Shown here: positions 33,976 through 47,024 of the stretch, piece after piece
How the letters are laid out: each line of letters starts with the position of its first letter
Position numbering within the stretch: the stretch's first letter is position 1
Source of the DNA: Siphonodentalium dalli
Taxonomy: Eukaryota > Mollusca > Scaphopoda > Gadilida > Siphonodentaliidae
Length of the DNA: 64,000 bases
Direction of reading: 5' to 3'
NCBI GenBank assembly: GCA_032622095.1
Contig: CP136066.1
Coordinates: 65,351,778-65,415,777 of the forward strand
Translations under genes and position numbers: made by a program
Notes under the pieces: generated by a model
Seen by the model: only the letters and a program-made list of their open reading frames with translations
Told to the model about the DNA's origin: nothing
Databases searched by the model: none

Positions 33976-36651
33976 CAAAACATATATAGATACAAAAATT
34001 TATATTAAATTACGAAAATATCATGCATTATGGGGACTGAACTCTGTCTTACAGCTTAATTGATATTGAATGGACATTGCTCATCCGAACTTCCAAATTT
34101 TGTCTACGTAATTTGGAGGGACGAATACGACAGGTCGATAAATACATGAAATATTGATATGCCGGCTTCATATGCTTTGAAAAACACTTGCCAAAATCAC
34201 AACCATTGTCCTACCATTTTAAATTTTTCGCCCATTTTCAATTTTTCGCCCGAAGTCAGACAGACGCTCTTTATTACTACCATATCAGGAATCGAATAAC
34301 ACTGAACGCTCTTTTCTGTTCTATGTCGTGCAAATGGCTGTTTTGTTTTTGGGACCCAAACAACTTGTTCATAGTTGCATTTTTCATTACATCAATGCGT
34401 CTTTTGGGGTTACAGAATGCTCGTAGAAAGGTAGTTAAGATATTTATCGACCTATTTCGATACCGGGAAATATTCAAAAGCGAATAATATTATTCGTATT
34501 TTGGAGCGCAACCCGCCATGTGGCTTTAACTTTCAAAAGAAGAAGCAAAAAGTCCAATAATCGCCTCTTATAAAGAGCGTCCATGCTTGCATAACCCAAA
34601 AGCGGCAGATAACAAAGAGCGTTTTCAGCGTATAACGTTTTTTGGATTCTGTAGATTTTCCAAATGCCCGAAACTCGGATCAACGTCCCAAGTCGGTCGT
34701 GGATACTGTCAAAATTGTCTGGGGCTGAAGCAAGTTTGTGTCATCTGGACTAATTTTATAATTGATCTGTGTTTATGGCATCTCAATGAGCTATTCGGAT
34801 CGTAACATGCACGGTTATTTCGATAAGAAATGAAATTGTTTTCAAACACATTACGAATCGACAGCCATGCTAATGTTCATATATGCAAAATCAATTCCTT
34901 CCAATTCAAAGTTATTATATAATAGCTTCACGTTATAATAATAGTATTGGTATATGTATATAACATTTTGTAGAGTGTATATAACCTCACTCAACAAAGA
35001 GACTTTCCGGCGATCTTTATAGATCCTCATTGTGTTTACCTAACTAAAGATGGTGGTATCTCTCGCCTGAATCCGTTGTAGCAACAACTGTTTTGTTCCT
35101 AATAAACCCATGGAACTGGAACTGGAACTGTCATATGTTTAGAATCTCTGAACAGTTCAAAACATTCATATGGAGAGATAATACATTTTCGATCTTATAA
35201 CTCGTCTGGATTGGCCCACAACCACACCAATACTTGTTTTTGATATGCCCTAAGTACTGGATACAAAGTTTTATATATGATTATAGTCTGTACGTGTGCG
35301 TGGATATGGATACAAGCATCTATTCTATTATTTATACTGATACCTGTTTTAGGGGGTAGCAGGAAGACAGCCCGATAGGGCTAGGCTACCCCGACAATAT
35401 ACTGCTTTACCTTATTATGTATTTCTGCCATTGTATAATTCATGTATATTGTAAATAAATTATCCTAAGACGAACGACCTTCTCAGAAATGTCTGGACCC
35501 TCAACCTTTTTCGGTATTCTGGCAATGGTTATCAATTTGTTAAAGATGGTCTGTCTCTTCCAAGCAAGTTTTATATATAAATTCAAGGTTATCAGATAAT
35601 GGGACAGTTTTAGGGGCTATTTTTAGGAAAGAAATTAACGGGAAAACGTTCGAGCGTACCAGGAAGGATAATTCTATCTTGTTAGCAGCCTCAATATCAC
35701 GGCAAATTGCAGATCAGCTAAGATATTTACCCCGAATTACGATCGGAATAAACAACTTTATTATGACATTATAGACAAATAATATGCCACATCTTCAGTG
35801 TTAGTTGTATTTTATTCACACAATAGCTATTTTTTATCGGGATTTCATACAAACATATGTTGTTGTAATCGTGACCAGGGCGAGATCAATCTTTAATTCT
35901 TTCAGAGAGGATATGACGCACCGCTCTGATTATAATAAAAATGGGGCTAATCCACTCCCAATCCGAAGGAACCCATTGTCATTGATAACAAGTCTATAAC
36001 TGTAATGTCGAAAATTACACTAGTACATGTATATGACTTCAAACAAGTTTGTTTTTACCAAACCCCGCGACCCGTAACCCGAGTACTTGGCTGTAGTGTG
36101 AGACCACTCCACCCCGCGAGTAGTGTATCGTGATTTACGGGTACCAGACCGAGCAATATGAAGTAGAAAATTTGACACCTCGGTTACCTGTTCACAAAGA
36201 CACTATCGTTATAACGGAGATACCGGGTTCATCTTTCCAAAAGATTATAGAATCCATAACACGAGAGGTCCTTAACCAAGAAGTCACACAAACGCAACAG
36301 AATGAAGATCATCAGCTGAGAGTCTCACATTGAATGTATAGTCGATGTATATGTCCGGAGTTATTCGTTTTCGACCGATAAATTATTAGAACAGTGTCAA
36401 GAAGAAGTGCGTGGTCTTCTCGTGTCTCCTGAAATGACCTGAATCTTAAACTCACGAACACATCTGGAGGTTCAGTATGAACGTATTTCAAAACGAAATA
36501 AATCCATACGACACTATTTGAGCAATATGTTCTATACAAGCCTATCTACTGTGGTAAAGTGTTTTCACTGAGGCCCGCGCAATGAAGTTCACTATTGGAT
36601 TATTTCAGAATCAAGTCCAATTGTAACATATGTCAATATGAACACATTTAA

Positions 36652-37038
36652 TTAACCCTTTACCCAACAAACCGGCCAAAACCTGCCAAATAAAGCTTCA
36701 ACAGCCTAAAATATCTTGGGTCTGTCTCAATAAAACCATACAAATATGGATATCATTGGAACCGGCTCATTGACCACATTGTGATGGTTATAGTTATGCC
36801 CTGTGCCAATGCATTCTCTTATATATGCGAGTCGACCATAGGTCGCCTCGCATATATAAGAGAATGCATTATCCATTTTAACACTTTTTACCATTTTTTC
36901 TTACATTCTTTAACAATTTTATAATTCTTAATGTGTTAAGCCAATGCATTCTCTTATATATGCGAGGCGACCTATGGTCGACTCGCATAAATAAGAGAAT
37001 GCATTGGCACAGGGTCCTTCTGTTGGGTAAAGGGTTAA
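36652..37038. mobile_element. TTAA-flanked MITE, CCCTTTACCCAACA subfamily, copy D (duplicate of C)
   Basis: TTAA lies at 36652-36655 and 37035-37038. It differs from copy C by a few point changes (right terminus TGTTGGGTAAAGGG; CATAAATAAG in one hairpin arm). It was copied by the segmental duplication and not by an independent insertion. Confidence 0.88.
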
Positions 37039-38149
37039 AAACGAAATAAGTCCAACGTGGCACCACTTGAGCAATATGTTCTATACAAGTCTATCTATTG
37101 TGGTACAGTGTTTTCACTGAGGCCCGCGCAATGAAGGTCACCATGGGAACATTTCTGAATATTTAATATGAACCTATTTACACCAGAATGTGTTGCCTCG
37201 CGTAGATTCCATCAAAGTTATCTGATATAGTTTCCTGAAACACTCATTTTTATAAACCCAACCGTTTCGTAACAATCGCGAAGTGTGGTGTTTGCTAAAT
37301 TGCATAATTATTCTTTCACATTTACGTGGAAATCAAGTGTCAAATTTACGGAAATTTTTCCGGATACATTTATATCCACATCTACGTGCCCTTTACGATA
37401 AACTTAATATATTCCAATGCTATATATGCATCTTTAAATTCAGCTTGATTCATATGTTAGACATCATTATCCATGTTACCCAATTGCACAATCTTGGTAT
37501 AGGTAATGTAAGGTATTGATCTGAAACTATAGGGAAATGTTTGAAGTAGGTATGTTGAAATCATAAATGGAAAATAGAAATAGAAAATAGAAATTATACA
37601 CATATATACAAATTGTATAAATTTCTACCTTTGTTTACCCTCATTTCAAATTTACTATTATGATTGGCAGGGCATATTGCATTCTTGAACAGCGTTGTGC
37701 TCGACTTAGTGTGTGAAAAGAAACCCTTCTATACTTAGAATTTGAAGTCATACACACAGTAGGTCCATATCACTATCCCAAACCGCAGATCCATAGCACA
37801 CTCCCCAATCCGCAGGCAATTCTCTATGCTTTGAAACTCGCCTATCGTGATACGACTGATCGCTTTTTATCAAATATGTATTAAAGTCGGTTCTAAATAC
37901 AAGTGTGCATGTCGGTAAAGCAGTGTGAAGTCTATTCAGTTAATCTAAGCGCGGCCTATATAATGCAGAGACCTGAGTTATGTAACAACCGCGGTGTTTG
38001 AAATATATTTTCCTGACATTAGTGATGGCTCCGTGTGCCTGCAGTATATAGTAGCCTGATGATTCCAATTTTTAATAAACATACAGACCCAAATAAGCAC
38101 GAATGGCAGTGTTTCCAAAAAAAACTTACGAGTATGCGTATTTGATCAC

Positions 38150-38310
38150 AAGAGTATTACAACGGTTGGTCGGGGTCCATTATACTAGTCATGCATGATG
38201 ATATAATTAATAAGCAAGTGTTTGAAGGAATAATAAAGGTAAAACCGACATTAACATCAGACCGATTCCATGGACTTCTAACAACATCTGATCGAACAGC
38301 AACATGGTCC
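38150..38310 (+). repeat. Dispersed repeat S, copy 1
   Basis: GAATAATAAAGGTAAAACCG, ACATTAACATCAGACCGATT and GACTTCTAACAACATCTGAT recur at 40012-40140 with small changes. The overlapping 98-codon frame at 38191-38487 shows no recognised motif and is not conserved in the second copy. Confidence 0.6.
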
Positions 38311-38878
38311 ATGTATTTATATTTGGTTTTAGAGTTTGATACACATGTTTTTGGTGTTGTTGCGATAATGGCATTTCCCCTTTTAACAATTAGCCAACCG
38401 CCATTTCAGCATTTTGTATTTGAGTGCAAATGGGTTGCATTATGGCTACTTCGATTTAAGTCACATACGATATACATTGTCCTATAGCAACACGTTGTAA
38501 TATTTTGGCATGCAGAGGACAGTAGTGAAAATAGTTGGTTTCACTGAGAAAACCACGACACTGCACGCACATAAGACTAACGGCCCCAGTTGAGCAACTG
38601 CAAAATACTTTTTTATACGAATCTGGAATCACCCCATTTGATTCGCCATGCTATTGCGTTTATGTCGTCATCTTGATAACATGCTTTCCGTTATATATAT
38701 TGTATCGGAAGAGGATCGTCACAAGTCGCAAAAACGTTTGTCCCAAACCCTTTTTATATTATGCAAATCAAATATGTTTGATTTGGTAACAAATTCAAGC
38801 TAGTTGGAACTCGAACCAGCTTCGCTAATACTTCGGTGACCCCTCGTGCATACTGATAAAACGAAAGGATCCTTTCTG

Positions 38879-39085
38879 TCGAAAACCCTGTGCCAATGCG
38901 TTCTCTTACATATATGTGAGTGGCCAAACAATATTGGCCTAACAATATTTATCTTGATCTTGTAAGCCAGTGTATTATATTATATTTGCGAGGCGATATA
39001 TATGGAGACTCGCATATATAAGAGAATACACTGGCACGGGGTCTTTAATGCTGCACCAGCGCAGCTCCCGCCATGACAGGGTTAA
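38879..39085. mobile_element. TTAA MITE, GACGGGAGCTGC subfamily, left-truncated
   Basis: GAAAACCCTGTGCCAATGCG, diverged core arms with GAGGCGATATATATGGAGAC as the loop region, GCTGCACCAGCGCAGCTCCC, then CCATGACAGGGTTAA with TTAA at 39082-39085. The left terminus before 38879 is replaced by unrelated sequence. Confidence 0.7.
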
Positions 39086-41550
39086 GAGAATGTTCGAGCG
39101 ATCGGCGTGACATATATATGTTTGTCGGTGATGGTCATGAGAGGTTGCACGTCGGCGGATTTGGGCAATCGCTACCAGTCATATACTTCCTTTCTGACTC
39201 TGTCACGGGCTGGGTACTAGTCTCCCGTTTCTATATTTAGCGCGGTGTTTTTCAAACAAAATGGCGAAAACCGATCGTCCCAAAGTCAAATTTCCTATAT
39301 GTTATTTTGAGAACAATTCCCGCAATAAAATCTTAATGACAGAATGGAGGATCAGAGCGGTAGTTTTGTTGACGATTTTTGCAAGCAACTCGTCAAAATT
39401 GGAGCAAATTAGAACTCTTGTGGCTGACTGACCATGCGTGTTGTCGGGACATTGTCGTACGTGTGCGTTTAGACTTTTGTGCTGATAATATAATCGGAGA
39501 ATCAAATCACACCGTTTCGAAATACAGTTCCTTGGTTCTGGTGGGACTTTCCAAACATAAGGTACAAAACCACACAAATTGTGTTCGATATTTTGTGTGC
39601 TTAATAAGGGCAGCATCTTACTTAATATATATTTTAATATCGCGGAAGTCCACCAAATGTGGATAAAATGTCGCCGATAGCAGCGATCAAACCGAGTCAA
39701 CAAGGGAGGTAAACCCTGAATGGAGTTTGGGATTTGGGTTGGCCTCTTCAGATTACGACAACTCTATTCAAAACGTTCTACAATGCGACTTATCAACTCC
39801 GTTTTTCTGAATTTCATAGAATGACTAATAGTATTGTGGTGACGTCACAAAATAATATGTTTAGCTTAAGAGAGTACCAATACAAACACGTGTCATTTCT
39901 ACTTAAAATGATGTGACTAATCATTCTCTATACGCATGCTTTATGCGCAAGCTTCCGGCCTGAGTGCAGATGTGGCGACCAACTTTCCTGATTTGTTCTC
40001 GCTATCTAATATTACGGTTGATCGAGGTCCATTACTGCACATGCTGAGGCAATAAGAGAGTATTTGAATGAATAATAAAGGTCATACCGACATTAACATC
40101 GGACCGATTACACGGACCTCTAACAACATCTAGTCAAATTACTTCCGATCACGTTGTATAGTGAACAACCGAAAACACACCGCCGCACAGCGGACGAACA
40201 CTGATAAAATCTATATCCACAATATTAATTCGAAATGAAAATTATCGATCACTAGTGTCAGCTTATGAAATTACAGTTTTCCTGTGGAGAAGGCGGTCGT
40301 TTTTCTAACCGATCCGTATAGGAATCGGACGTTTTAAAAAGAAATTACCCCCAAATCAACTGAGGTCACCAAGTCTGACATCTCTAGTCGTCAATAGGAG
40401 CCTTAATTGGTCGCTTCGCGGATGCAATTTCAATAATGTGTCTTGCACAGTTCTGTAAGCTGACGATGGTGATGATTCAATGCGTAATTGTATTGATAAA
40501 TGGTATTGTCAGAATGTGGTTTTTATCTGAGTCCGTTCTCCAATTCGAGTTATAGATCGTATCAGTTTCCACGCCCATAACCAATAATTTGACACCTAGT
40601 GGTGCCAAATAAAATACTGCTATCGCTTTAGAATGCTCTATTTCAACTGCGACCACTTGACAATAATTGTTGCGAAAATACCTGACAAAGATTCGGGAGA
40701 AAATGACTGCCTCATTCAAGTCGAACCTCTACACCGTATTCGAATAAGGTGATTTGGTTACAACGCATTCACGTGTCAGTAAATTGGACCCGATGAACAG
40801 TAGTTTAACTCCACGCCTCGGCGGGGTGTACAGCGTAATATGATTATTGTGCCTAATAGGATCCCCTAAAATATCACATCTCGTCACTTCGTCTCATTGT
40901 GTCTTCATAACACCACAAACGCCCGAGTGTCAGTACATCACACCGGCCGCACGGGGGCGCTTCTCACTGAGCGGATAACCCGGATGACATTGACTGCGAA
41001 CTCAGCACGACTAATAACGAGGGTTATTCTTGAGTAGACTAGTTACCCGGAGGCTAATACGGTCCGCTACACGAGGTCGCTAATCTCAGGCAAATGTGTT
41101 GATTTCATCTATTTAGCAAATAAATTAACTCTACACAGACAAAGGAAACCTTCAAATACGCCAGAAGTTCCCTTGGCGAATTTATTGGCAAATGAAAGAC
41201 CGTTACGTAAGTCGTGGAGTCGTAGTTTGAGTTCTAAGCAGGGAGTAACTTTATATGACTATAAGGCATATTTTCTGAAAACCGGTGTCGATGTGGTGGC
41301 ATTTGTTTACGAAGGTTTCGCTGAATACGTCTGCGTTTGTCGATTGTGCTAACAATGTATAGGGTCACACACGCGTTGGAGACCTTTTAGTGTTTAGACT
41401 CGGATATATCCCATACAAATTGGAATGCTTCCCCGTTTCGAATTTGAGTCATTATAACTAAATTAGCCCCGTAAGGCAGCAGGTCAGACCGCCTTGATTA
41501 ACCCTTCTTATACTAAAGCATCATTGATGAGTACACTTATCCCATAGTAA
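39086..41550. other. Unannotated stretch, locally GC-rich
   Basis: Contains dispersed repeat S copy 2 (40012-40140). The interval 40780-41100 is richer in G+C and CpG than the rest of the window. No exon could be supported, although ACAAAATGGCG at 39256-39266 is a plausible start context with 56 codons following. No promoter call is made. Confidence 0.3.
40947..40961 (+). promoter_or_regulatory. CTCF-like site
   Basis: CCGCACGGGGGCGCT matches 12 of 15 positions of the commonly cited core CCACCAGGGGGCGCT. It lies in the most CpG-rich 200 bases of the window. Binding is untested, and a single match of this kind can arise by chance in GC-rich sequence. Confidence 0.2.
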
Positions 41551-41609
41551 ATGTTCAGATAATAAGTTTAACAAACGCAAGTTGAACTTATTTATAATTA
41601 TCTAAACAT
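41551..41609. repeat. Small hairpin repeat, GTTCAGATAATAAG type, copy 1
   Basis: TGTTCAGATAATAAGTT pairs with AACTTATTTATAATTATCTA plus AACA, leaving a short ACAAACG loop. A related unit lies at 46727-46778 (TTGTTCAGATAATAAGTCCA, AACAAACG, ATTATCTAAACA). It is probably the remnant of a tiny MITE. Confidence 0.5.
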
Positions 41610-42500
41610 GTCCCTTAATAAATAGGTGTCATTCGGTACTTATCCTTCGTCTGCTTATATGTTCTGTGCATCCCTGCAAATCAATAATAGACTATTCCGA
41701 TGTACACTTTTTAACTGACTTGGAGCGCAAACCGCCATGTGACTTTAAATAATGAAACAAAATAACATTATATATATATATAGTATTTATAATTGCGGTC
41801 CGCCGTTTTCTCCTTGGTATGGCATTTACCTCATCTATTCCTTGTAAACTATAGAGACTTTACTTTATATTATATTATGGCGGATGGTGTGGTCTTTGTT
41901 GTCGACCTCAAGTGCAAGTGTGGAAGTGGCCATGCTATAGGGCACACACACATGATTCCGTCATTTTTCAGTTGGTTCTATTCTAATGACAAGTTATTTC
42001 TAATATTTGTTTATTCAAGCTGATTTCGGGGATCCAGACCTTCAGAATTTACAACGTACCGGCACAACTGCTTTAATTTAACATTACTTTTCACTTTTTG
42101 TCACTGACAAAACATGTTGAAGATAGCTTTCGACCGATACATTGGTTTAATAAATATAAAAGATAATCATATTGTTGCTGAAACATTAAATGATTAAACA
42201 TAATTGCTATCAACTGAGATAGTTTTCCTCTGGTGGCACTTCTTGTTCTGAAAGTGTTAACTTATATATATAGTCTATGCTATAGTATCTAAATTAAAAG
42301 CAAATGCATGAATGATTCGCAGCAATTGGCGTGGAACCTTTAGTACATGTTAAAAACATTAGCTTTTAGTACTGATGTTAGTACTAATTTGTATGGGTCG
42401 TCTGCATAGTTATTGATGTGACGTGTAGTGGACGTTTCCTAGGAAAATACTGTGTATAGTTATATATAGTCACGTGGGAGCTACGGAGAACTATATATAT
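41610..42500. other. Unannotated stretch
   Basis: A short segment at 41722-41750 (GGAGCGCAAACCGCCATGTG) matches 27806-27830 in the duplication (GGAGCGCAACCCGCCATGTG), so part of this area is a dispersed repeat. No gene was recognised. Confidence 0.3.
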
Positions 42501-42530
42501 ATTGTTTTTGTTGATGCTAATCACAGATAG

Positions 42531-42624
<94 letters not shown>

Positions 42625-42654
42625 CTATCTGTGATTAGCAACAACAAAAACAAT
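42501..42654. repeat. (TA)n microsatellite flanked by a perfect-looking inverted repeat
   Basis: About 89 bases of TA (42534-42622) lie between ATTGTTTTTGTTG, then GCTAATCACAGATAGGA (42501-42532), and its complement TCCTATCTGTGATTAGC, then CAACAAAAACAAT (42623-42654). The arms match except for a three-base difference near ATG. The whole unit would fold into one long hairpin, and such AT palindromes are prone to cruciform extrusion and length change. Confidence 0.85.
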
Positions 42655-45600
42655 AGTCAGATTGAGCCACACGCACATATAACCTGCAACGTGTGTTGCC
42701 ATTGCCAACGGAGCCAACGGCATGCCCGCACATTGCTAACCCGCTTAGCTGGTTTGTGCCCAACCTGTAGCAAACGAGACTTGCAGCGAAGAGGAATAAC
42801 CCAATTAAATCTTCTGATCAAAACTGTGCAGGGAGATATTTTCCAGCGCGGACATATTTTAATTTGATTGGAACAAATTCAGAGTATCGCTGGACGCATT
42901 GCTAACGCTTGTTCTCGCCATAGACTATTATTTACAATTTTTCACTAGACGGTCGCCGATATCTAAAACGTATACATGTAGGTTTGGCACCGTAAGGTCA
43001 TCTCCCCATGTGCATTTCCATAGCAATACCAAATACAGTAACACATGTTACACGTATGTGGCTGAACCTGGTTAATAACAACACTACGACGAGAAAGTGC
43101 GGTGCTGACTCAGCCGGTAAGGCGTATAGGTCATAGGTCCGCCATAACCCGTTCGACGACAGCGAAGAGAGTTCCATTCTCGACAAGCGCGAATACACAC
43201 ACGGTTTGCTCTGCGCTGTGCATGCGGCAATACAGACAGGTGGTGTCGGTATAGTCACGTCCCCGGCAACGTAACACTCTACTTGGTCTTCTGTCCACCA
43301 GCATAACTATGTATACCAACGTAGCGATCTGGATAGCAGCTGACATGGCACTAAACCCTATGCAACTGTTCACACCAAACAAGAAACTAGAATTAAAAAC
43401 TTCGATTCGAACCGTTAACATAGTATCGTTGCAATACCAATAATGATCAGTTCAATGTGCTGATTGCAGATAGTGTAGTGCAAATAATTATCTGCCAACC
43501 ACTCAGCAAACGTATGATCTCGTTCCGTCTTATCAAGAACTCACAAAAGCCAGCCACCTCGTAGTGGAGATTTTCACGGTGTCATATCAGGTAGGTAAAC
43601 TCAAGTAGTATATTTATCAATCCACACCTTCAAATCTCATTGTTTGCAGCGGAGATACCATTTCAAATCCTCTGCTAATATAATGAGCTCACAATTATAG
43701 CGTTTCCAATTAAAATATCCAATACCTATGTGTTGGTACACCTTATTCAGGTTCACAGCGAAGGGTCCATATCAGTCTGGGAACTTCTTTTGATGCCTAT
43801 TTACACGTTGACTGGATATTAAATTACTACACGATGTGAATTAAGACATGTCGCGTTCTATGGTCTCGCCGTTCACTCAATTTTACTCGAATCGGTGTAA
43901 TATCCTCTCGATTGTCTAAAAGAATAATGGGAAAATTATTAAATTCAACTTGACGAAATTATCCGTCGAAGGAAACCGCTGCGAAAATGGCTCTATGTGA
44001 CAGTCACAACACGGGGAAATCTGTTCACGGGCAATGGGGTGCGATCCTTAAGAGTCCATGATAGTTATTCACCATGCTGTGTTGCTATTCAATACAAAAT
44101 GCAACCACAAAAGCTTAACAAAGTACTCTCACCTAACCGCGGCTCGAGAGGTTTGCTGGCGCCTGCCCGTCTTGCTGTAGTGAATAAAACGTGAGCTCTG
44201 ACTACGGGGTCTGGTAGTGCTTGAGACTCGAGTCAATGGTGAGCTTTCGTTGTTGCCGATTATTTTCGAGGTGTCCATTTAGGTAGGGAGTAGAAGAGGC
44301 CTTAAGGGGTAAACATATAATACAGGCGAAAGTTTGAATAGGAATTCCATAGTGACATGATGACGGAATTCGAATATTTTACGAGAATCACAAAAAACTT
44401 GAGACATATTGTCGTCTGTTTGTATTGTTTGGCGTTTGCTCAATGACGACAAGAGCGTCCTTGTATCAATTGGAAGAAATTGGTTTGATTTGGACATTTT
44501 TCTGTTTATAATGAATTTCGGCTATTATCTCATGAACCATTTGGGCTTTCAACAGCTGTAGAATTCTCAATATTATCAACATCCCTCGTTTTGTGCGTGG
44601 ACGGAAACTAATTGTCAAAATGTGGTTTCGTTACACAACTCCTTCTATAGTTTATCTACAATGGTAATTATCTTTCTAGAATAAGGTTATATCCCATGTT
44701 TTATCCAATTGTCGCCTGTATGAATCGTTTGTCCGAAAACACTTATCCATCAGGAAGCTGAAAATTAGTCTACGCTAATTAATTATTTTCACCATTGCGT
44801 TTCCCATCTTCATCTCGATCATTTTTTGTAGAATTTCTTTTGTATGGCGTTGGAAGGTATTGCGGTTCTGAATGTCCCATTGCTTTCCTGCGGGCAGTTC
44901 AACGCCAAGTGCCTGTCCTGTTATTCATGCCAAATCTTCTTTGTTCGAATCTATAATTGCTGGTATTCACAATAATTTAAGCTTATTTTCCCAAAAACAT
45001 ATCATTGGAGAGAGAGGATGCGACAAGAAGACACCATTCTTGGTCTTACTGTCCCCGATAACTCAATATTGTCAAATGATATTTTTTTCATTATTATGAA
45101 CATTTATCGAGTTATAAATAAATACTAATTTTTGTAACTTGTGTATAAATAAGCCGAATATAACACCAAATCTGACTACAGAATAATCCAGATGTCGCAA
45201 GAAAGTGAGTAGGCCTGGGCAGAGTGGGGGCGGTCTACTCTGTCCGGGATAGCGAGCATGGATGTGCGAAAGGACATTGCAACAATTTATTAGTGGGGAC
45301 TTTGTTGTTTTTAGATCAACATTTGCATATGTTCTTATTTTTGGTCAAAATTTGGGACTAACACGACCACCAGTTGGTCAGTTTCCAAATTTAGGGGGTG
45401 GGTGTGGGGATGGAAATATCCAACATTTGAGACCAGTCTAGATGCTATAGGATTTTGCAATTTTCATGTTCAGATTAAAAAAAATTGGTGTTGCGAGTAA
45501 ACGCAAAAACTAAGGAGTTGACGCCTATACAAGAAATATTGACACTAAGTCTTGTTTCCAGTCTTCGAATACACAATTCGTAGAGGTGTACTTTTGTGCC

Positions 45601-46080
45601 ACACTTTTCTCATAACAACACGGCAACGACACTACGCTTCTATCGATACCGATATCACTGAATATCTGGCCTATAATTAACAAGAAAACCATAGTCAGAA
45701 ATGGTAACGCGCTCAAGATCATATATCATATATCCATGATTGTAATATAGAATATGAAATATATTGGTTTCACGAATGACCAACTCATAGAATTAATCGC
45801 CTTGCACTTCCTGGCATCCGAATAACAATTGAAATTGAAAATGAAATTCCCAACTACACCTTTTACCGGACTCGGCCTCCGGGTCGCAGTTCGACTTTTA
45901 ATCCGACCAAAAATTCCCATTCTATAAATAAACGCCCATGCGCCGACTGTATACAAAGAAACAGCGAAAGATTGTACACGCGGAGCATGTAATAACGTGG
46001 AGAAAACATAGTTACCTTGAAATAAACTTCATTTGTGCTGAAATTCGACAGTGTTGAAAAAATGGACACAGAGAACCTGA
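42655..46080. other. Long unannotated stretch
   Basis: No gene could be supported. Of note: a frame at 42661-42867 with a Cys-rich peptide (CNVCCHCQ ... LCPTCSKR) joined to the TA tract; a tRNA-like string TGACTCAGCCGGTAAGGCG near 43106 without a good box B; and, at 45330-45480, a fragment of the GGAAATTTTCC-type tandem repeat found at 59690-60740. Confidence 0.3.
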
Positions 46081-46090
46081 CATATAGAAA

Positions 46091-46473
46091 TTGAGCTGTT
46101 TGTATAGACCCCCACCCTAGACTGATTATTGTGGTTCTGACATCTTTGTAGAACTATGTCAGTCCTTCAATTTGCCGGTTGTTTGCCATCTGGCTATTTG
46201 AGCTTTCTAGAGGATTACTCAATTATCAATAGAATGACATATCGCACGATTTAGTACCTCATACAACATCCTGAGTAATTGCGAATTAACATTTACCAGG
46301 TCAGATGTTAATTCAATTTTGTGGCCATCTTGGTTCAACGACCGATAACTCTAGAAAACACCAGTGTAGCCAGATGACAAACAACCGGCAAATTGAAGGG
46401 CTGATATTGTTCTACAAATATATCATAACCACCAATAATCCGCATAGGGGGAGGAGGTCTACTTGCAGCTCAA
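46091..46473. mobile_element. Foldback MITE with arms of about 110 bp
   Basis: Left arm segments TTGAGCTG, AGACCCCCACCCTA, GATTATTGTGGTT, TTTGTAGAAC and CTTCAATTTGCCGGTTGTTT occur as complements in reverse order in the right arm (46365-46473). The central 170 bp is unpaired. Similar weaker matches run a few bases beyond both ends, so the borders are approximate. Non-coding. No target duplication is resolved. Confidence 0.65.
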
Positions 46474-47024
46474 GGTATATCAATCAGAAAGGTCTACTTG
46501 AGTAGATGGATATTTACTTATAGTTGGTCTCTCTGAGTCTTTCGACCGAGAATGACAATATTCAACTATCGTTCTTAAAAGAACACACTTTAACCCTTTC
46601 TATGCTGAATGGATGTTCATATTATATTAGACATTGGAACTGTCTATAACTCATTTGGAGGGGTTATCATCAGCAAAATAAGCAGACAACACATACATAA
46701 AATGCAGAAGGAGTCTATATAGTTATTGTTCAGATAATAAGTCCAACAAACGACATATGGAACATATTATCTAAACATTTCCTAAGAGAACTACTCGTCA
46801 GTGAGTATTTAGTATAGAAATGATTACAATTATAATAAACTTAATTATTAGAACAACTTTATATTAACTTATTTCAAATCTTAAATGATTATTTGGTATT
46901 TTAAAATGTTTACCTCAAGTTATGCTTAAACTTTGGTATATTATTGGACTAATTGGACAGTTATCGGTAATTCCAATGCAACAGTAAGGTTTATATAATT
47001 ACGGTTACGGTATGTGAAATCTGA

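Larger units (their letters stand above)
31988..38142 (+). repeat. Tandem segmental duplication, copy 2 (6.2 kb)
   Basis: This copy starts within what was the left terminal array of the foldback element, so the element here (31988-33250) keeps only its right terminal array and modules. It lacks the 494-bp insert of copy 1, keeping a single TTAAAG at 37881-37886. A (TA)n tract is shorter (about 33571-33589 against 26870-26891), and (TGGAAC)n has one repeat fewer near 35110. The right edge, GAGTATGCGTATTTGATCAC, leads into unique sequence. Confidence 0.95.

Noticed and set aside
38803-38845. Minus-strand GGTTCGAGTTCC resembling a tRNA box B
   Set aside because: No box A at the right distance and no acceptor stem.
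39261-39431. ATG in a good start context (ACAAAATGGCG) with 56 codons, possible first exon
   Set aside because: No splice donor of convincing strength, no recognised motif, overlapping frames on both strands, and no nearby downstream exon.
42502-42867. 121-codon frame with TyrIle repeats and a CxxC...CPxC peptide
   Set aside because: The first third is a (TA)n artefact and the Cys pattern does not match a recognised zinc finger spacing.
43106-43170. tRNA-like or SINE-like string (TGACTCAGCCGGTAAGGCG with CCCGTTCGACGACAG)
   Set aside because: Spacing and box B are poor, no cloverleaf could be drawn, and no second copy was seen.
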